DNA of 64,000 bases from Muribaculaceae bacterium (GTDB taxonomy: Bacteria; Bacteroidota; Bacteroidia; Bacteroidales; Muribaculaceae), in assembly GCA_017621845.1 (NCBI GenBank), contig JAGASI010000018.1:1-64000 (forward strand). Direction: 5' to 3'. Below, in pieces: positions 17,966 through 28,336 of the stretch. Under the pieces are notes generated by a model. That model did no database searches, was not told the origin of the DNA, and saw only the letters and a list, made by a program, of their open reading frames with translations. The translations under genes and the position numbers were made by a program. Position 1 is the first letter of the stretch. Every line of letters starts with the position of its first letter.

Positions 17966-19993
17966 TTAAGATTTGTAGTTACGTGTCTGAACCTGGATTG
18001 CTTCATATTTGAGAGACTCCTTGATAAGGATAGGCTTCTCGTTATCGCCGGTATATTTCCAGCAGCTGACATACATATAATCCTTATCGTTACGTGCAGC
18101 CTCGCCGTCGGCGGTCTGGTACTCTTCACGGAAGTGGGCGCCACAAGACTCGTTACGGTTGAGTGCATCGATAGCCATCATCTTGGCAATGACCAGGAAA
18201 TCCTCGAGGCGGAGAGCTTTTTCCAACTCGGTATTGAGGTCATCGGCGTTGCCCACGATACGCAGGTCGCTGTAGAACTCTTTACGTACTTCTTCAATCT
18301 CCTTGGTGGCTTCGACGAGGCTCTGCAGGGTACGGCCCATGCCGACAAGGTTCCACATGACGTGACCGAGACGTTTGTGGATTTGGTCGGGAGACTTGGT
18401 ACCACGTATTTCCATCAGACGAGTTATGCGGTCACGGACATCTTTCTCGGCCTTGTCAAACTCGGGTGCGTCGGTTGAGGGGCAGGCGACTTTGATTTGG
18501 TCTGAAAGGTAGTTCTGCATGGTGTAAGGAAGCACGAAGTAACCGTCGGCAAGACCCTGCATGAGAGCTGAGGCACCGAGACGGTTGGCACCGTGATCCG
18601 AGAAATTACATTCACCGATAGCAAACAAGCCCTTGATAGAAGTCTGGAGCTCATAGTCAACCCAGATACCGCCCATGGTATAGTGAGAGGCGGGGAATAT
18701 CATCATAGGAGTCTGATAGGGGTTGTCATCAGAAATCATCTGGTACATGTCGAAAAGGTTGCCGTAACGGTCACGGACAACATCTTCGCCAAGGCGGTCG
18801 ATGGCATATTTGAAGTCGAGGTATACGGCGTTACCGGTACCGACACCATATCCGGCATCACAACGCTCCTTGGCGGCACGTGAAGCGATGTCGCGTGGGC
18901 ACAGGTTGCCGAAGGCGGGATAACGACGCTCGAGATAGAAGTCACGGTCCTCGTCGGGGATGTCGGTAGGTTTGAGTTTACCGGCACGGATAGCCTCGGC
19001 ATCTTCTTTTTTCTTGGGTACCCAGATACGGCCGTCGTTACGCAGTGACTCGGACATAAGAGTCAGCTTGGACTGGTCTTCACCGTGAACGGGGATACAA
19101 GTCGGGTGAATCTGAGTGAAAGCGAGGTTGGCAAGGTAAGCACCTTTCTTGAAAGCCTGGATGGCGGCCGAGCCGTTACATCCCATAGCATTGGTTGACA
19201 AGAAGAATGCACGGCCATAGCCACCGGTAGCGAGAACTACGGCATGGGCCGAGTAACGCTCTATCTCGCCTGTGATAAGGTTGCGCACAATGATACCGCG
19301 GGCACGGCCGTCGATGATAACAAGGTCAAGCATCTCACGGCGGTTATAGCTCTTGACGGTGCCTTTCTGAATCTGACGGTTAAGTGAAGCGTAAGCACCG
19401 AGGAGAAGCTGTTGTCCGGTCTGGCCCTTGGCATAGAATGTACGGCTTACCTGAGCGCCACCGAATGAACGGTTGGCCAACAGACCGCCGTATTCACGAG
19501 CGAAAGGCACACCCTGAGCGACACATTGGTCGATGATGTTATTGGATACTTCGGCAAGACGATAGACGTTGGCCTCGCGAGAGCGGAAGTCACCGCCTTT
19601 TACTGTATCATAGAACAGACGATAGATTGAGTCGCCGTCATTCTGATAGTTCTTGGCGGCATTGATACCTCCCTGAGCGGCAATAGAGTGGGCGCGACGG
19701 GGGCTGTCCTGTATACAGAAGTTCTTGACGTTGAAGCCCATCTCGCCGAGGGTCGAAGCGGCTGATGCGCCGGCAAGTCCGGTACCGACAACGATGATGT
19801 CGAGATGACGCTTGTTGGCGGGGTTGACGAGTTTCTGGTGGGCTTTATAATTGGTCCATTTCTCAGCGATAGGACCTTCAGGAATCTTGGAATCTATTTG
19901 GTATTCAGGAAGTTTGCATGACTCGATGTCGGCAAAGTCCTTCATGATAGGGGTTGAGTCAATCATCCCCTCGAGATTTTTAAGTTCTGCCAT
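17966..19993 (-). CDS. sdhA: Succinate dehydrogenase/fumarate reductase flavoprotein subunit
   Basis: 675 residues, the size typical of Bacteroidales and epsilonproteobacterial-type enzymes. The Rossmann FAD motif [12 protein letters not shown] is near residue 50, [11 protein letters not shown] includes the His region for covalent FAD attachment, and the active-site regions ([31 protein letters not shown]) are intact. It reduces fumarate to succinate at the cytoplasmic face of the membrane, fed through SdhB from the cytochrome SdhC. It sits 14 bp after sdhC and 30 bp before sdhB. Confidence 0.97.
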   Translation of the reverse strand: MAELKNLEGMIDSTPIMKDFADIESCKLPEYQIDSKIPEGPIAEKWTNYKAHQKLVNPANKRHLDIIVVGTGLAGASAASTLGEMGFNVKNFCIQDSPRRAHSIAAQGGINAAKNYQNDGDSIYRLFYDTVKGGDFRSREANVYRLAEVSNNIIDQCVAQGVPFAREYGGLLANRSFGGAQVSRTFYAKGQTGQQLLLGAYASLNRQIQKGTVKSYNRREMLDLVIIDGRARGIIVRNLITGEIERYSAHAVVLATGGYGRAFFLSTNAMGCNGSAAIQAFKKGAYLANLAFTQIHPTCIPVHGEDQSKLTLMSESLRNDGRIWVPKKKEDAEAIRAGKLKPTDIPDEDRDFYLERRYPAFGNLCPRDIASRAAKERCDAGYGVGTGNAVYLDFKYAIDRLGEDVVRDRYGNLFDMYQMISDDNPYQTPMMIFPASHYTMGGIWVDYELQTSIKGLFAIGECNFSDHGANRLGASALMQGLADGYFVLPYTMQNYLSDQIKVACPSTDAPEFDKAEKDVRDRITRLMEIRGTKSPDQIHKRLGHVMWNLVGMGRTLQSLVEATKEIEEVRKEFYSDLRIVGNADDLNTELEKALRLEDFLVIAKMMAIDALNRNESCGAHFREEYQTADGEAARNDKDYMYVSCWKYTGDNEKPILIKESLKYEAIQVQTRNYKS

Positions 19994-20007
19994 ATCTCTG
20001 AGTATTA

Positions 20008-21090
20008 TTATTGGGGTTGTGTTTGATTACCGGTGGGCATATTGAGCATTTGGGTCAATGTGGCTCCCATTTGGAAGAGTTGAGCGACGGTCTGTAATTT
20101 TTGGGGTGAAAGAGCAACTTGGTAGTTGGGGCACTGAGCTTCCATTGACTTCTGGATAAACTCTATTTTCTCAGCATAGTCTTTACCTTTCTCTTTGATA
20201 AATTTATCCTGAGCGGCCTGAGCTTTCTGTTGCATTTCCATACGCTGCTCCATAGTCATTGTCGAGGGGTCGGCGTTTTGGAATTCACCCATGTAAGAGG
20301 CGATGTCACCATTAAACTCATCCATGGTCTCTTGGGCAACATTAGCCCATGACTCGGCATATTGAGCCTGGAGAGCAGGGTCTTTAGAATAGTAGTCGTT
20401 GCGGGCCTGGATGGTGAATACAACAGCTTGAATGACAAACAGGCCGACGACAATGGTAGTCCACCAGTTGGCGATACATTTGAGGCGACCGAGCCAGCGG
20501 TTATTGTCCCAGCCGATGGTGTGGAACATCGACCAGAAGCCGTGGGTCATGTGGAACCACAGAGCTACAAAACCGATAATGTAGATGATGGGGGTCCAGA
20601 TTTCCTTAAAGGCCATCTCGATGAAGAGTGTACCCATAGCCGGCTGTACGGGAGTACCGTTAAGCTGAGGGAGCACATCAAGCTCGGCGTGACGTAACTC
20701 TACAAGTTGCATCTTGGCCCAGAATTGAATAAGGTGAACAACCAGGAAGGCGACAACCACGATACCCAGGACAAGCATGTTCTTGGAAGACCACTCGACC
20801 TGAGGCTGACGTGCATTGACGGCATAGCGGTCGACACCGCGTGCAGCGCGGTTCTGGAATGTCAACCACAAGGCATAGATGATGTGAATAATGAACAAGG
20901 CTGCCAATCCAATCGAGGCAACAAGCGCATACCAGTTGGCTCCCAAAAACTCGCACACCTGATTATAGGCGGCGGGCCAGAAGATTGCCACCGAGTTCAT
21001 CAACACGTGAAAAGTTACAAATAGGACGAGGCATACGCCCGTGACTGCCATCACGAACTTACGTCCTATAGATGAATTAATTAACCACAT
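20008..21090 (-). CDS. sdhC: Succinate dehydrogenase/fumarate reductase cytochrome b subunit with C-terminal extension
   Basis: Five hydrophobic helices in residues 1-230 match the di-haem cytochrome b of the Wolinella/Bacteroides type; candidate haem His are 28, 69, 119, 180 and 183. Family members usually end near residue 230. This one continues for about 130 residues of charged, helical sequence (231-360) including [16 protein letters not shown] and [20 protein letters not shown]. That extension resembles the C-terminal domain of the zinc-ribbon protein at 28337-29083 and shares 22 identical consecutive bases with it (20217-20238 versus 28609-28630). First gene of the sdhCAB operon. Confidence 0.93.
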   Translation of the reverse strand: MWLINSSIGRKFVMAVTGVCLVLFVTFHVLMNSVAIFWPAAYNQVCEFLGANWYALVASIGLAALFIIHIIYALWLTFQNRAARGVDRYAVNARQPQVEWSSKNMLVLGIVVVAFLVVHLIQFWAKMQLVELRHAELDVLPQLNGTPVQPAMGTLFIEMAFKEIWTPIIYIIGFVALWFHMTHGFWSMFHTIGWDNNRWLGRLKCIANWWTTIVVGLFVIQAVVFTIQARNDYYSKDPALQAQYAESWANVAQETMDEFNGDIASYMGEFQNADPSTMTMEQRMEMQQKAQAAQDKFIKEKGKDYAEKIEFIQKSMEAQCPNYQVALSPQKLQTVAQLFQMGATLTQMLNMPTGNQTQPQ

Positions 21091-21239
21091 AAGAAGATGA
21101 GTTAGGGTTTAGATAAATTATTTAGATGATTATTACAAAATTTTTCAGGCATGTTAAACACTTTGTATCCAACAACATACAACCATCAAGCCACACTACC
21201 CGATAGACCGACACGCGGTTGGACACTACATTACACGTG

Positions 21240-21273
21240 CAAATTTACATAAAATCTCTCGGCCCACACCCAA
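21240..21273 (-). promoter_or_regulatory. Candidate sdhCAB promoter
   Basis: On the - strand, TAAATTTG (21240-21247) with a TTG about 22 nt upstream (21271-21273). The leader would be about 140 nt. This lies in the 372-bp gap 21091-21462, which otherwise holds no gene; a possible + strand -7 box TAATTTTG for coaX is at 21427-21434. Confidence 0.45.
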
Positions 21274-21462
21274 TTCCGGAAAAAATTCCATAAAATTTTT
21301 ATCATAAAATGGTAACTGCCTCTGCAGAGAGCCACGTGGGAGCATGAATACGGTTTATTCATAGCATGTCCGTGCTAATAATCCTAAAATTTAATATTAT
21401 TATGTCTAAGTGTCGGGGAAAAATCTTAATTTTGTCGCTGTATTCAATAAAATGCTCACCTG

Positions 21463-22227
21463 ATGGGTGTAAACCTTACTATTGACCACGGGAACACGCG
21501 AGCCAAGATTGGCTTGTGGATTTCCGGCGAGGACATACCGTTGTCAATGACGGCCGTAGATCGACTTGACGTGTCGTCCATTGAGGCAATACTACGCGAC
21601 GTGGTTATAGACCATGCTATATATTGTAGTGTGGCCGGTAGAGACGTGGATATCATTGACCTACTGGAACAACGATGTGGCGATGTCATTGAGATGACCC
21701 ACCGGACCACCGTTCCGCTGAAAGTTGCCTACTCCACGCCCGAGACATTGGGTCCTGACCGTCTGGCAGCAGCCATAGGGGCCCGCTATCTTATGGGCGA
21801 CGACATGCAAGACTTGCTGGTTGTTGACTTGGGAACAGCTGTCACCTATGATGTCGTGTCAGCCGACCAATGTTACCTCGGCGGCAATATAGCGCCCGGC
21901 ATAACCATGAGGTTGCATGCCCTCAACAGCTATACCGCACGCCTGCCCATAGTTCCGGTTAATGGTGAGACTCCCGTATGGGGACATGACACCACGACCG
22001 CGTTACGTTCAGGAGCTGTCCACGGTGTTGTAGCCGAGATTGAATATTACCGGCAACGGCTTGGTGACGGTTGCCATGTAATCCTCACCGGAGGTGACGC
22101 CCCCACTGTAATGCCATTACTGCCATCCTACTGCCAGTTTAAAGCCGACCTCGTCAGCCTCGGTCTCAGAGTCATTCTTGATTACAACACCAAGATCACG
22201 TCAACCGATAGGTTGATTACACATTAA
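21463..22227 (+). CDS. coaX: Type III pantothenate kinase
   Basis: CoaX phosphorylates pantothenate, the first step of coenzyme A synthesis. 254 residues of the ASKHA fold: phosphate motif DHGNTRAK (about 8-15), GPDRLAAAIGA for pantothenate binding, DLGTAVTYD for phosphate 2, and the later GGNIAPG. Length is normal. It begins a co-directional run with an outer-membrane protein, LptC and a CNNM protein, an order common in Bacteroidales. Confidence 0.95.
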   Translation: MGVNLTIDHGNTRAKIGLWISGEDIPLSMTAVDRLDVSSIEAILRDVVIDHAIYCSVAGRDVDIIDLLEQRCGDVIEMTHRTTVPLKVAYSTPETLGPDRLAAAIGARYLMGDDMQDLLVVDLGTAVTYDVVSADQCYLGGNIAPGITMRLHALNSYTARLPIVPVNGETPVWGHDTTTALRSGAVHGVVAEIEYYRQRLGDGCHVILTGGDAPTVMPLLPSYCQFKADLVSLGLRVILDYNTKITSTDRLITH

Positions 22228-22297
22228 TCAGCTTCAAAATATCGATAATCTTATCTCAGTTAAATCACATAATCGCCAACAACATAGATTATTATAA

Positions 22298-23575
22298 ATG
22301 AAACTATTTTCACGATTTAAATTATCCCTGACAAGCATCGCCCTACTATTAGCCATGCTGTCAGGCAACATCAATGCCAAGGCCCAGAACGCCACGTTGA
22401 CCCCATATTCACGCTATGGATACGGCATGCTCAGCGACAATGCCACCTCAATACAACGCTCGATGGGTGGTGTAGGATATGCCATGCGCTCGGGACGACA
22501 AATCAATGTCATGAACCCGGCGTCATACGCCGCCATCGACTCGCTGACATTCTTATTTGACATAGGCATGGACCTCACATCGGTATGGGCAAGCGAGACT
22601 ATCGATAACAAGACTACACGCGAGAACAACTTTGGTGGTGGCCTCGACTACATCACCATGCAAGTACCTATCGGCAAATACATGGGAGCCTCAGTGGGTC
22701 TTCTGCCATTTTCATCGGTGGGATACTCTTTTGGCTCGACTATCGACAATGGTTATACCTCCCGCGAGGGTTCAGGCTCTATCAACCAGCTATATCTGGG
22801 TGTCGCCGGACGTCCTTTCAAAGGACTGACCGTGGGCGCAAATATCGCATACCTTTTTGGCACAACGTATAACGACCTGTACGCCACCACCATGACCGGT
22901 AGCCGCTCGTTATTTGAGCGTCAGATGACCGTGCGCGACTGGCGCGCCGACTTCGGTATCCAATACTCGGTTAAGCTCAACTCTAACAACGCTATAGACT
23001 TGGGTGTCGTATTCTCGCCCGGCAAAAGCATGCACGGACACACTTTCGGCATGTATTACGATGCTTCCCAGAACAACCCCAAGATTGACACCGTCGGTTA
23101 TACTTCACTGAAAGGCAAATACACGATGCCCGAAACATGGGGTGCCGGTATCGCCTGGCGCAATGGCACCCGTCTGATGGTTGAAGCCGACTTCACCTAT
23201 CAGCCATGGTCCAAAGCCAAGTACGAGGCTATAGAAAACTTTGAATCCACGACATTTACCAATCGCTGGAAAGGCGCTTTAGGCTTTCAATATGTTCCCA
23301 ACGCTCGCGGTTCTTACTTCAAACGCATAAACTACCGCCTCGGAGCTTACTACAACCACGACTACCTCGTCATCAAGGACAACAAGATAAAAGAACACGG
23401 CATCACAGCCGGATTTGGATTTCCAGTCCCAAGTTTCAAGACCACGATTAACCTCGGATTTGAGTGGAAACACCGTCAAGCACATCCCAACCCGCTGGTC
23501 AAGGAAGACTACTTCAACATCACTATCGGTGTCAACTTCAACGAGATGTGGTTCTTCAAGAATAAACTCAACTAA
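22298..23575 (+). CDS. Outer-membrane beta-barrel protein, 425 aa
   Basis: Signal peptide to about residue 30 (ending near AKAQN), then a chain of amphipathic beta strands and a C-terminal end in aromatic/charged residues, as expected for a barrel. The region NATLTPYSRYGYGML, then RSMGGVGYAMRSG is the usual start of this Bacteroidales family, which looks FadL/PorV-like; the substrate is unknown. It sits between coaX and lptC, so a role in envelope assembly or hydrophobic solute passage is possible but only inferred. Confidence 0.8.
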   Translation: MKLFSRFKLSLTSIALLLAMLSGNINAKAQNATLTPYSRYGYGMLSDNATSIQRSMGGVGYAMRSGRQINVMNPASYAAIDSLTFLFDIGMDLTSVWASETIDNKTTRENNFGGGLDYITMQVPIGKYMGASVGLLPFSSVGYSFGSTIDNGYTSREGSGSINQLYLGVAGRPFKGLTVGANIAYLFGTTYNDLYATTMTGSRSLFERQMTVRDWRADFGIQYSVKLNSNNAIDLGVVFSPGKSMHGHTFGMYYDASQNNPKIDTVGYTSLKGKYTMPETWGAGIAWRNGTRLMVEADFTYQPWSKAKYEAIENFESTTFTNRWKGALGFQYVPNARGSYFKRINYRLGAYYNHDYLVIKDNKIKEHGITAGFGFPVPSFKTTINLGFEWKHRQAHPNPLVKEDYFNITIGVNFNEMWFFKNKLN

Positions 23576-23599
23576 CATCTGACAACTAGTCTATTGTCA

Positions 23600-24400
23600 A
23601 TGGTTTATAACTTGGCTACACGATTCAAGCGATTATTATTGCCGATAACGCTTCTGGCGTTGCCGGCAATAGTTATATCGTGTGACCAGGACGACACAAA
23701 GTCTTATATGCCCAATATCACCGATCCGGCCAAGACACCCACGATGTCAACCCGCGGAGTAAGTACTCTTATCAGTGACTCGGGATATACCAAGTATCAT
23801 ATCACCACCGACATCTGGAATATATATGACGAACTCGAAGACCCGTTGTGGACCTTCCCCACCGGCGTACAGCTCGTCAACTTTGACCAGATGGGACGTG
23901 TCGCCGCCAACCTCACATGTGACTCGGCTACCTATTACTCCAAACGTAGGCTATGGCGACTTGACGGACATATCGTGATGGTCAATGCACTTAAAGACAC
24001 TTTCCTGACCCAGCAACTTTTCTGGGATCAAAATCGTGCCGAAGTATACAGCGACTCGTTCATTCATATCACCAAAGCCAAATACATCATCGAGGGATAT
24101 GGCTTTACTTCCAACCAGACAATGACTGCCTATAACGTCAACCGTCCCACGGCCATCATCCCCTTTGAACGAGGTCAAGGCAACGCCATGACCCCTGCCC
24201 CAGTCCCAATGCCCGGCGAGCGCGATCCCGATGATGCTACTCTGGGTGACCGTCCCCCGGCTCCCGAGCCGGCCTCCATACGCAATACCCGACGCGCCGA
24301 GTTTTTCTCGTCTTCCCCCAATGGCTCGTCTGCGACCTCAGCCAGCCAACAGCCTGCAGTCTCTCCCAACCGACGTGGCTCAGTCACCGTCAAGCACTAA
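23600..24400 (+). CDS. lptC: LPS export protein LptC
   Basis: 266 residues. The N-terminal hydrophobic segment ends with a lipobox-like VISC (Cys28), suggesting membrane anchoring. The next 160 residues match the LptC/OstA-like beta-jellyroll fold, with the pattern LVNFDQMGRVAANLTCDSATYY-like strands (split here for length) and an OstA-type repeat DGHIVMVN. LptC relays lipopolysaccharide from LptBFG to LptA. The C-terminal 90 residues are Pro/Ser/Ala-rich and probably disordered. A TTG lies two codons upstream, but ATG 23600 is preferred. Co-directional with its neighbours. Confidence 0.82.
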   Translation: MVYNLATRFKRLLLPITLLALPAIVISCDQDDTKSYMPNITDPAKTPTMSTRGVSTLISDSGYTKYHITTDIWNIYDELEDPLWTFPTGVQLVNFDQMGRVAANLTCDSATYYSKRRLWRLDGHIVMVNALKDTFLTQQLFWDQNRAEVYSDSFIHITKAKYIIEGYGFTSNQTMTAYNVNRPTAIIPFERGQGNAMTPAPVPMPGERDPDDATLGDRPPAPEPASIRNTRRAEFFSSSPNGSSATSASQQPAVSPNRRGSVTVKH

Positions 24401-24522
24401 CTGAACCACCCCTCCCTCCAACTCCTTATATTATATAGATTACCTCTTACTCTAAATTAAATTTACCCTCACAAACCCCTCGACCCGAGGTCGAGGCTAT
24501 CAACTTCCATTTTTCCAATTCC

Positions 24523-25794
24523 ATGGATGCCTGGATTATAATTACTGTCGTATCACTCTTTTTCAGTGCCCTATTTTCGGGCGCTGAGATTGCCTTTGTC
24601 ACCGCCGACCGTGTGCGCATCGAAATAGACTCCCACGATGGCTCTATCGTCTCGCGCATTATCAAACACTTTTATGCCGACTCCCAATTTTTTATCTCTT
24701 CAATACTCGTCGGCAACAACGTCATGCTCGTCATCTATGGTATGGGGGCCGCCAAGCTCATCACTTCGGGACTTCATACATATATCTCATCCGAGGCACT
24801 GATGCTTGTCGTCCAAACTCTTCTCTCCACCCTCATAATCCTTCTCACCGGCGAATTTCTCCCCAAAACAGTCTCCCGCATCAACCCCGTCAGGTCACTC
24901 AAGATTTTTGCAGTGCCAATCTTTATATTCTACATCATCTTTTACCCGATATCCCAATTAGCGACATGGCTGTCGCGCGTGATGATGAAAATGATAGGGC
25001 TCAAGGGCGAACAGACACGCATGCACCTGCTGTCTATCGGCGACCTCGGCGACTACCTTGAAGAGACAATTGACACCCTCGAGGACAAAAAAGCTCCCGT
25101 CGAAAACGAAGTCAAGATTTTCCGCAACGCCATTGACTTTTCTTCGACCCACCTGCGCGACTGCGTCACACCTCGCAACGAAATTGTCGCTGTCAACATC
25201 GACACCACTGACCGAGAGACCCTCTCCAACCTCTTCACCACCAGTGGCCGCTCCAAAATCATTGTCTATCGCGATGACATCGACACCATCCTCGGATATA
25301 TCCATGTCAGCGAGCTCTTTGATCCCGACACTGATTGGCGCGAACATATCAATCCCGTCCTTTATGCTCCCGAGACTCTAATGGCAAACGTCATGATGCG
25401 TCGATTGTTGGCCGAAAAAAAATCCATTGCCGTGGTCGTTGACGAATTTGGCGGCACCGCCGGACTCGTTACACTTGAAGACCTCGTGGAAGAAATCTTC
25501 GGAGACATTCAGGACGAGCACGACAAAGCCCGCCTTACAGCCAAAGTCGTGGCACCCGACGTATATGAATTTTCAGGCCGGTGTGAAATAGAATTCATCA
25601 ACGAGACCTACCACCTCGACATTCCCGAGGACGACAACTACCAGACACTCGCCGGATACATCCTCCACTCCACCGGCACAATCCCCGACACCAATCAAGA
25701 AATCACACTCGGCAACCTCAAAATCCATATCCTCAAAAAAACAGCCACCCGCCTCGAACTCATCCGCCTCACCCGCCTCCCCGACCCTCAATAA
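24523..25794 (+). CDS. CNNM/CorC-family membrane protein (GldE-like)
   Basis: 423 residues in the standard order: DUF21/CNNM transmembrane domain (about 1-180, four hydrophobic segments), paired CBS domains (about 205-330, with the conserved VVDEFGGTAGLVTLEDLVEE segment), and a CorC/HlyC C-terminal domain (about 345-420). Family members are linked to Mg2+ or Co2+ efflux; the Bacteroidota version adjacent to lptC is often called GldE-like or hemolysin-like. Start ATG begins MDAWIIITVVSLFFSALFSG. Confidence 0.9.
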   Translation: MDAWIIITVVSLFFSALFSGAEIAFVTADRVRIEIDSHDGSIVSRIIKHFYADSQFFISSILVGNNVMLVIYGMGAAKLITSGLHTYISSEALMLVVQTLLSTLIILLTGEFLPKTVSRINPVRSLKIFAVPIFIFYIIFYPISQLATWLSRVMMKMIGLKGEQTRMHLLSIGDLGDYLEETIDTLEDKKAPVENEVKIFRNAIDFSSTHLRDCVTPRNEIVAVNIDTTDRETLSNLFTTSGRSKIIVYRDDIDTILGYIHVSELFDPDTDWREHINPVLYAPETLMANVMMRRLLAEKKSIAVVVDEFGGTAGLVTLEDLVEEIFGDIQDEHDKARLTAKVVAPDVYEFSGRCEIEFINETYHLDIPEDDNYQTLAGYILHSTGTIPDTNQEITLGNLKIHILKKTATRLELIRLTRLPDPQ

Positions 25795-25829
25795 ACCCCT
25801 CATTGACTGTTCTCATCACTATATCTAAC

Positions 25830-28175
25830 ATGAAAGCTCTTATTAATACCCGTACAATAAGACTGCTTTCAGCACTACTTGTTGTATTGCTGACTGCCGT
25901 CTATGGCACTAATGCTTTTTCGGCCAAACCTAAACGCTCCAAAGCTTCCAAAGCCAAAACTTCCAAAAGCAAAAAGACATCTGCTCAATCACCGGCCGAC
26001 ACATATAAGGTTCCCGACCTGGTTATTCCTTCATCGCCATATTCCCTGGAGCCTGAGGCACCGGCCAATCTAACACGACTCATTTTTACCGACAGCTGGG
26101 AGAAAAAACCAACACAGATTATAATCCGCACACCATCCGGTCAGTGGAAACTGTTTGACCGCAAAAAACCTGCCAAGCCCAAAATCATCTTCCAGGACGT
26201 CTCGGTTGATAGCCAGGGGAATATCACCCTGAAATATAAAAAACTTTCTTACATTTACCATCCCGACAAAGCCACCCTCGAGATTTACAAGAACAATAAG
26301 AGTCAAGAACAATATAAAATCCTAACGGACTTCTCCTACTACCCCTACGAGACGATAGAGTCCCTTTATATTCCCTCACGGCAAGGTTATTCCTGGCAAT
26401 TTTCAGACTATGGGTACATGGTAAGACACGGCAATAAAATGGTACGATACATACCCTCACTATACCGCGGTGTGTGGTCAGTTGCCAACATCGAGTCTAT
26501 CGATGAGCGCTACACGCGGTTTAAGGATGATGACTACCAATATAAAACCGACTTCCCCAAGGGATACGCCCGCAATAACCGCTCGGCTGATTTTATCGAG
26601 TTCACCACTTGGCTTAATACCGACTCCTACAAGACCCGTGGCAACACTACGCCGGTGTCCTGCAACCGCACGAGCGATAAGAAGATGTTTCAATCAGTCA
26701 TCTCTCGATATTTGGCCTCTCTCCCCCCCTCGTCACATTCAACTCTCGGTTCTAAGGGACACCTCTATTACATAAACAACGAGTACATCTGCACGACTGA
26801 CCCCTCCAATAACGTATGGGACAATTATAATAATCTCAGGAACAAACCCCACCGGCGACTTTACCGTCGTGGCGAGACCGACACCATCATCTATCTATCG
26901 ACTCTCGCCGGAGACACGCTATACATGCTTCCGCGTGTCAAAGGAGTCCACGCATCGGTTCTGACTACCCATCGCGACAATTATGAGTATAACCGATTTG
27001 ACTATTTCAACACCCCTTGCCGCGAGCTATATATCACCCAGGACAGCCTATATGCTGCACTGGACGGTTACATAATACGCACATTCAGCAACAACGGGCC
27101 CGTGAGTGTGTACGAGATGGAAAATGCCTCAGATGCCGACCCTTCCGCTGTTCCCAAAGGCGTCAATGACAAGGAAAAAATTGATCTGGATTACCGCATA
27201 AGCATCACTCGCCTCGGCGAGACATCACCATATTACCGTAAACCGGCTTTCCCTTTCCGCAACGAGACATGGTCTCCTCGACCAAAAATTAAACCCGCCC
27301 GCATGATAGCCATGGAGAAAAAGCAAGCCAAGGAAAAACGCGAGCGCGAACTTACCGCAGCCAAACGGAAGCGTGAGAATGAAGCTGCCGCAGCCCGACG
27401 CCGACAGAAAAATAAAGCCACTGAACAACAAGCCACACGACAATCCCTAAAACCTTCCACAAACGGCAGGCAAACGTCATCCCCCACAAGCAATGTCGCG
27501 CTACCGGCCTACGGCATGTTTCCCAAGAAAGCCACATTATACTATAAGAATGAAAAAGGCATGATGATAAGGCTGATGTTCTCTGACATGCGCGATGTTA
27601 ACTTCCTTTGGTCAGTCTCAATCAGCGTTGATTGCAACCAGATATTATTCGCTTCGCTTCTCTCCAACAACAACAATATCCGTCGCGAGGGTGACTACTT
27701 CTGCTTCTACAACAACTCAGGCCTCAACATCAACGGTCCACTTAAAATTTCCTGTGACTGGCGCACAGTCATATGTGGCAACACATGTTACAATCAACCC
27801 GTCACACAGAGCCAATATAATGACTACTGCACGGCCATGAGCAAGAATCCCGTGATGTCTCAATGGCGTTCCGATGCCCTTCGCGACCAAGCCAACACTA
27901 TGCGTGAGATTAACGAGAGTAACCGTGAATTCCGTGACAACATGCGCACACGAGAACGCGCTGAAGAACAAGCCCACCGCAATCGTCGCCACACATGCAC
28001 CCACTGCCACGGCACCGGTGCCAACCCCCTGCCCGAGTCAACAGCCCCCTCAGCCACCATCGGCATCAAGCACTACAACCCGGCCGGCAACGAATGTCCC
28101 TACTGCAAAGGTGGACCCTACCACAATCAGCGCTACACCAAACACTGGCACGCCCAATGCATCCACTGCAAATAA
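25830..28175 (+). CDS. Large exported protein with C-terminal zinc-binding cluster, 781 aa
   Basis: Unrecognised family. Signal peptide to about residue 33 (RLLSALLVVLLTAVYGTNAF), a Lys/Ser-rich patch, then a long mixed domain (60-470) rich in Tyr, Asn and Asp. A basic coiled-coil segment (KEKRERELTAAKRKREN) follows at about 500-540, then a second domain containing SLLSNNNNIRREGDYFCFYNN. The last 60 residues hold CTHC, CPYC and CIHC plus many His, resembling a DnaJ-type or ribbon zinc site with a GTG turn. Start ATG 25830 is chosen for the signal peptide; the frame is open from 25803. It follows the CNNM gene by 35 bp. Confidence 0.7.
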   Translation: MKALINTRTIRLLSALLVVLLTAVYGTNAFSAKPKRSKASKAKTSKSKKTSAQSPADTYKVPDLVIPSSPYSLEPEAPANLTRLIFTDSWEKKPTQIIIRTPSGQWKLFDRKKPAKPKIIFQDVSVDSQGNITLKYKKLSYIYHPDKATLEIYKNNKSQEQYKILTDFSYYPYETIESLYIPSRQGYSWQFSDYGYMVRHGNKMVRYIPSLYRGVWSVANIESIDERYTRFKDDDYQYKTDFPKGYARNNRSADFIEFTTWLNTDSYKTRGNTTPVSCNRTSDKKMFQSVISRYLASLPPSSHSTLGSKGHLYYINNEYICTTDPSNNVWDNYNNLRNKPHRRLYRRGETDTIIYLSTLAGDTLYMLPRVKGVHASVLTTHRDNYEYNRFDYFNTPCRELYITQDSLYAALDGYIIRTFSNNGPVSVYEMENASDADPSAVPKGVNDKEKIDLDYRISITRLGETSPYYRKPAFPFRNETWSPRPKIKPARMIAMEKKQAKEKRERELTAAKRKRENEAAAARRRQKNKATEQQATRQSLKPSTNGRQTSSPTSNVALPAYGMFPKKATLYYKNEKGMMIRLMFSDMRDVNFLWSVSISVDCNQILFASLLSNNNNIRREGDYFCFYNNSGLNINGPLKISCDWRTVICGNTCYNQPVTQSQYNDYCTAMSKNPVMSQWRSDALRDQANTMREINESNREFRDNMRTRERAEEQAHRNRRHTCTHCHGTGANPLPESTAPSATIGIKHYNPAGNECPYCKGGPYHNQRYTKHWHAQCIHCK

Positions 28176-28290
28176 ACCTCTTGGCTAAAAGCGAAAACTT
28201 TTGCCATTATTTCGCTTTCTCTCGGGTTTGTTATCCGACAGATTGTATAATTATGGATGTTGTTTAACTTCTTATTATCGAGCATAAAAA

Positions 28291-28327
28291 AGCCCGCGTC
28301 AACGGTACTTAGCGTCTGACGCGGGCT
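28291..28327. terminator. Bidirectional terminator
   Basis: Perfect 11-bp GC-rich arms (28291-28301 and 28317-28327), with an A run before and a T run after, between convergent genes at 28175 and 28337. Confidence 0.85.
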
Positions 28328-28336
28328 AATGGCTTT

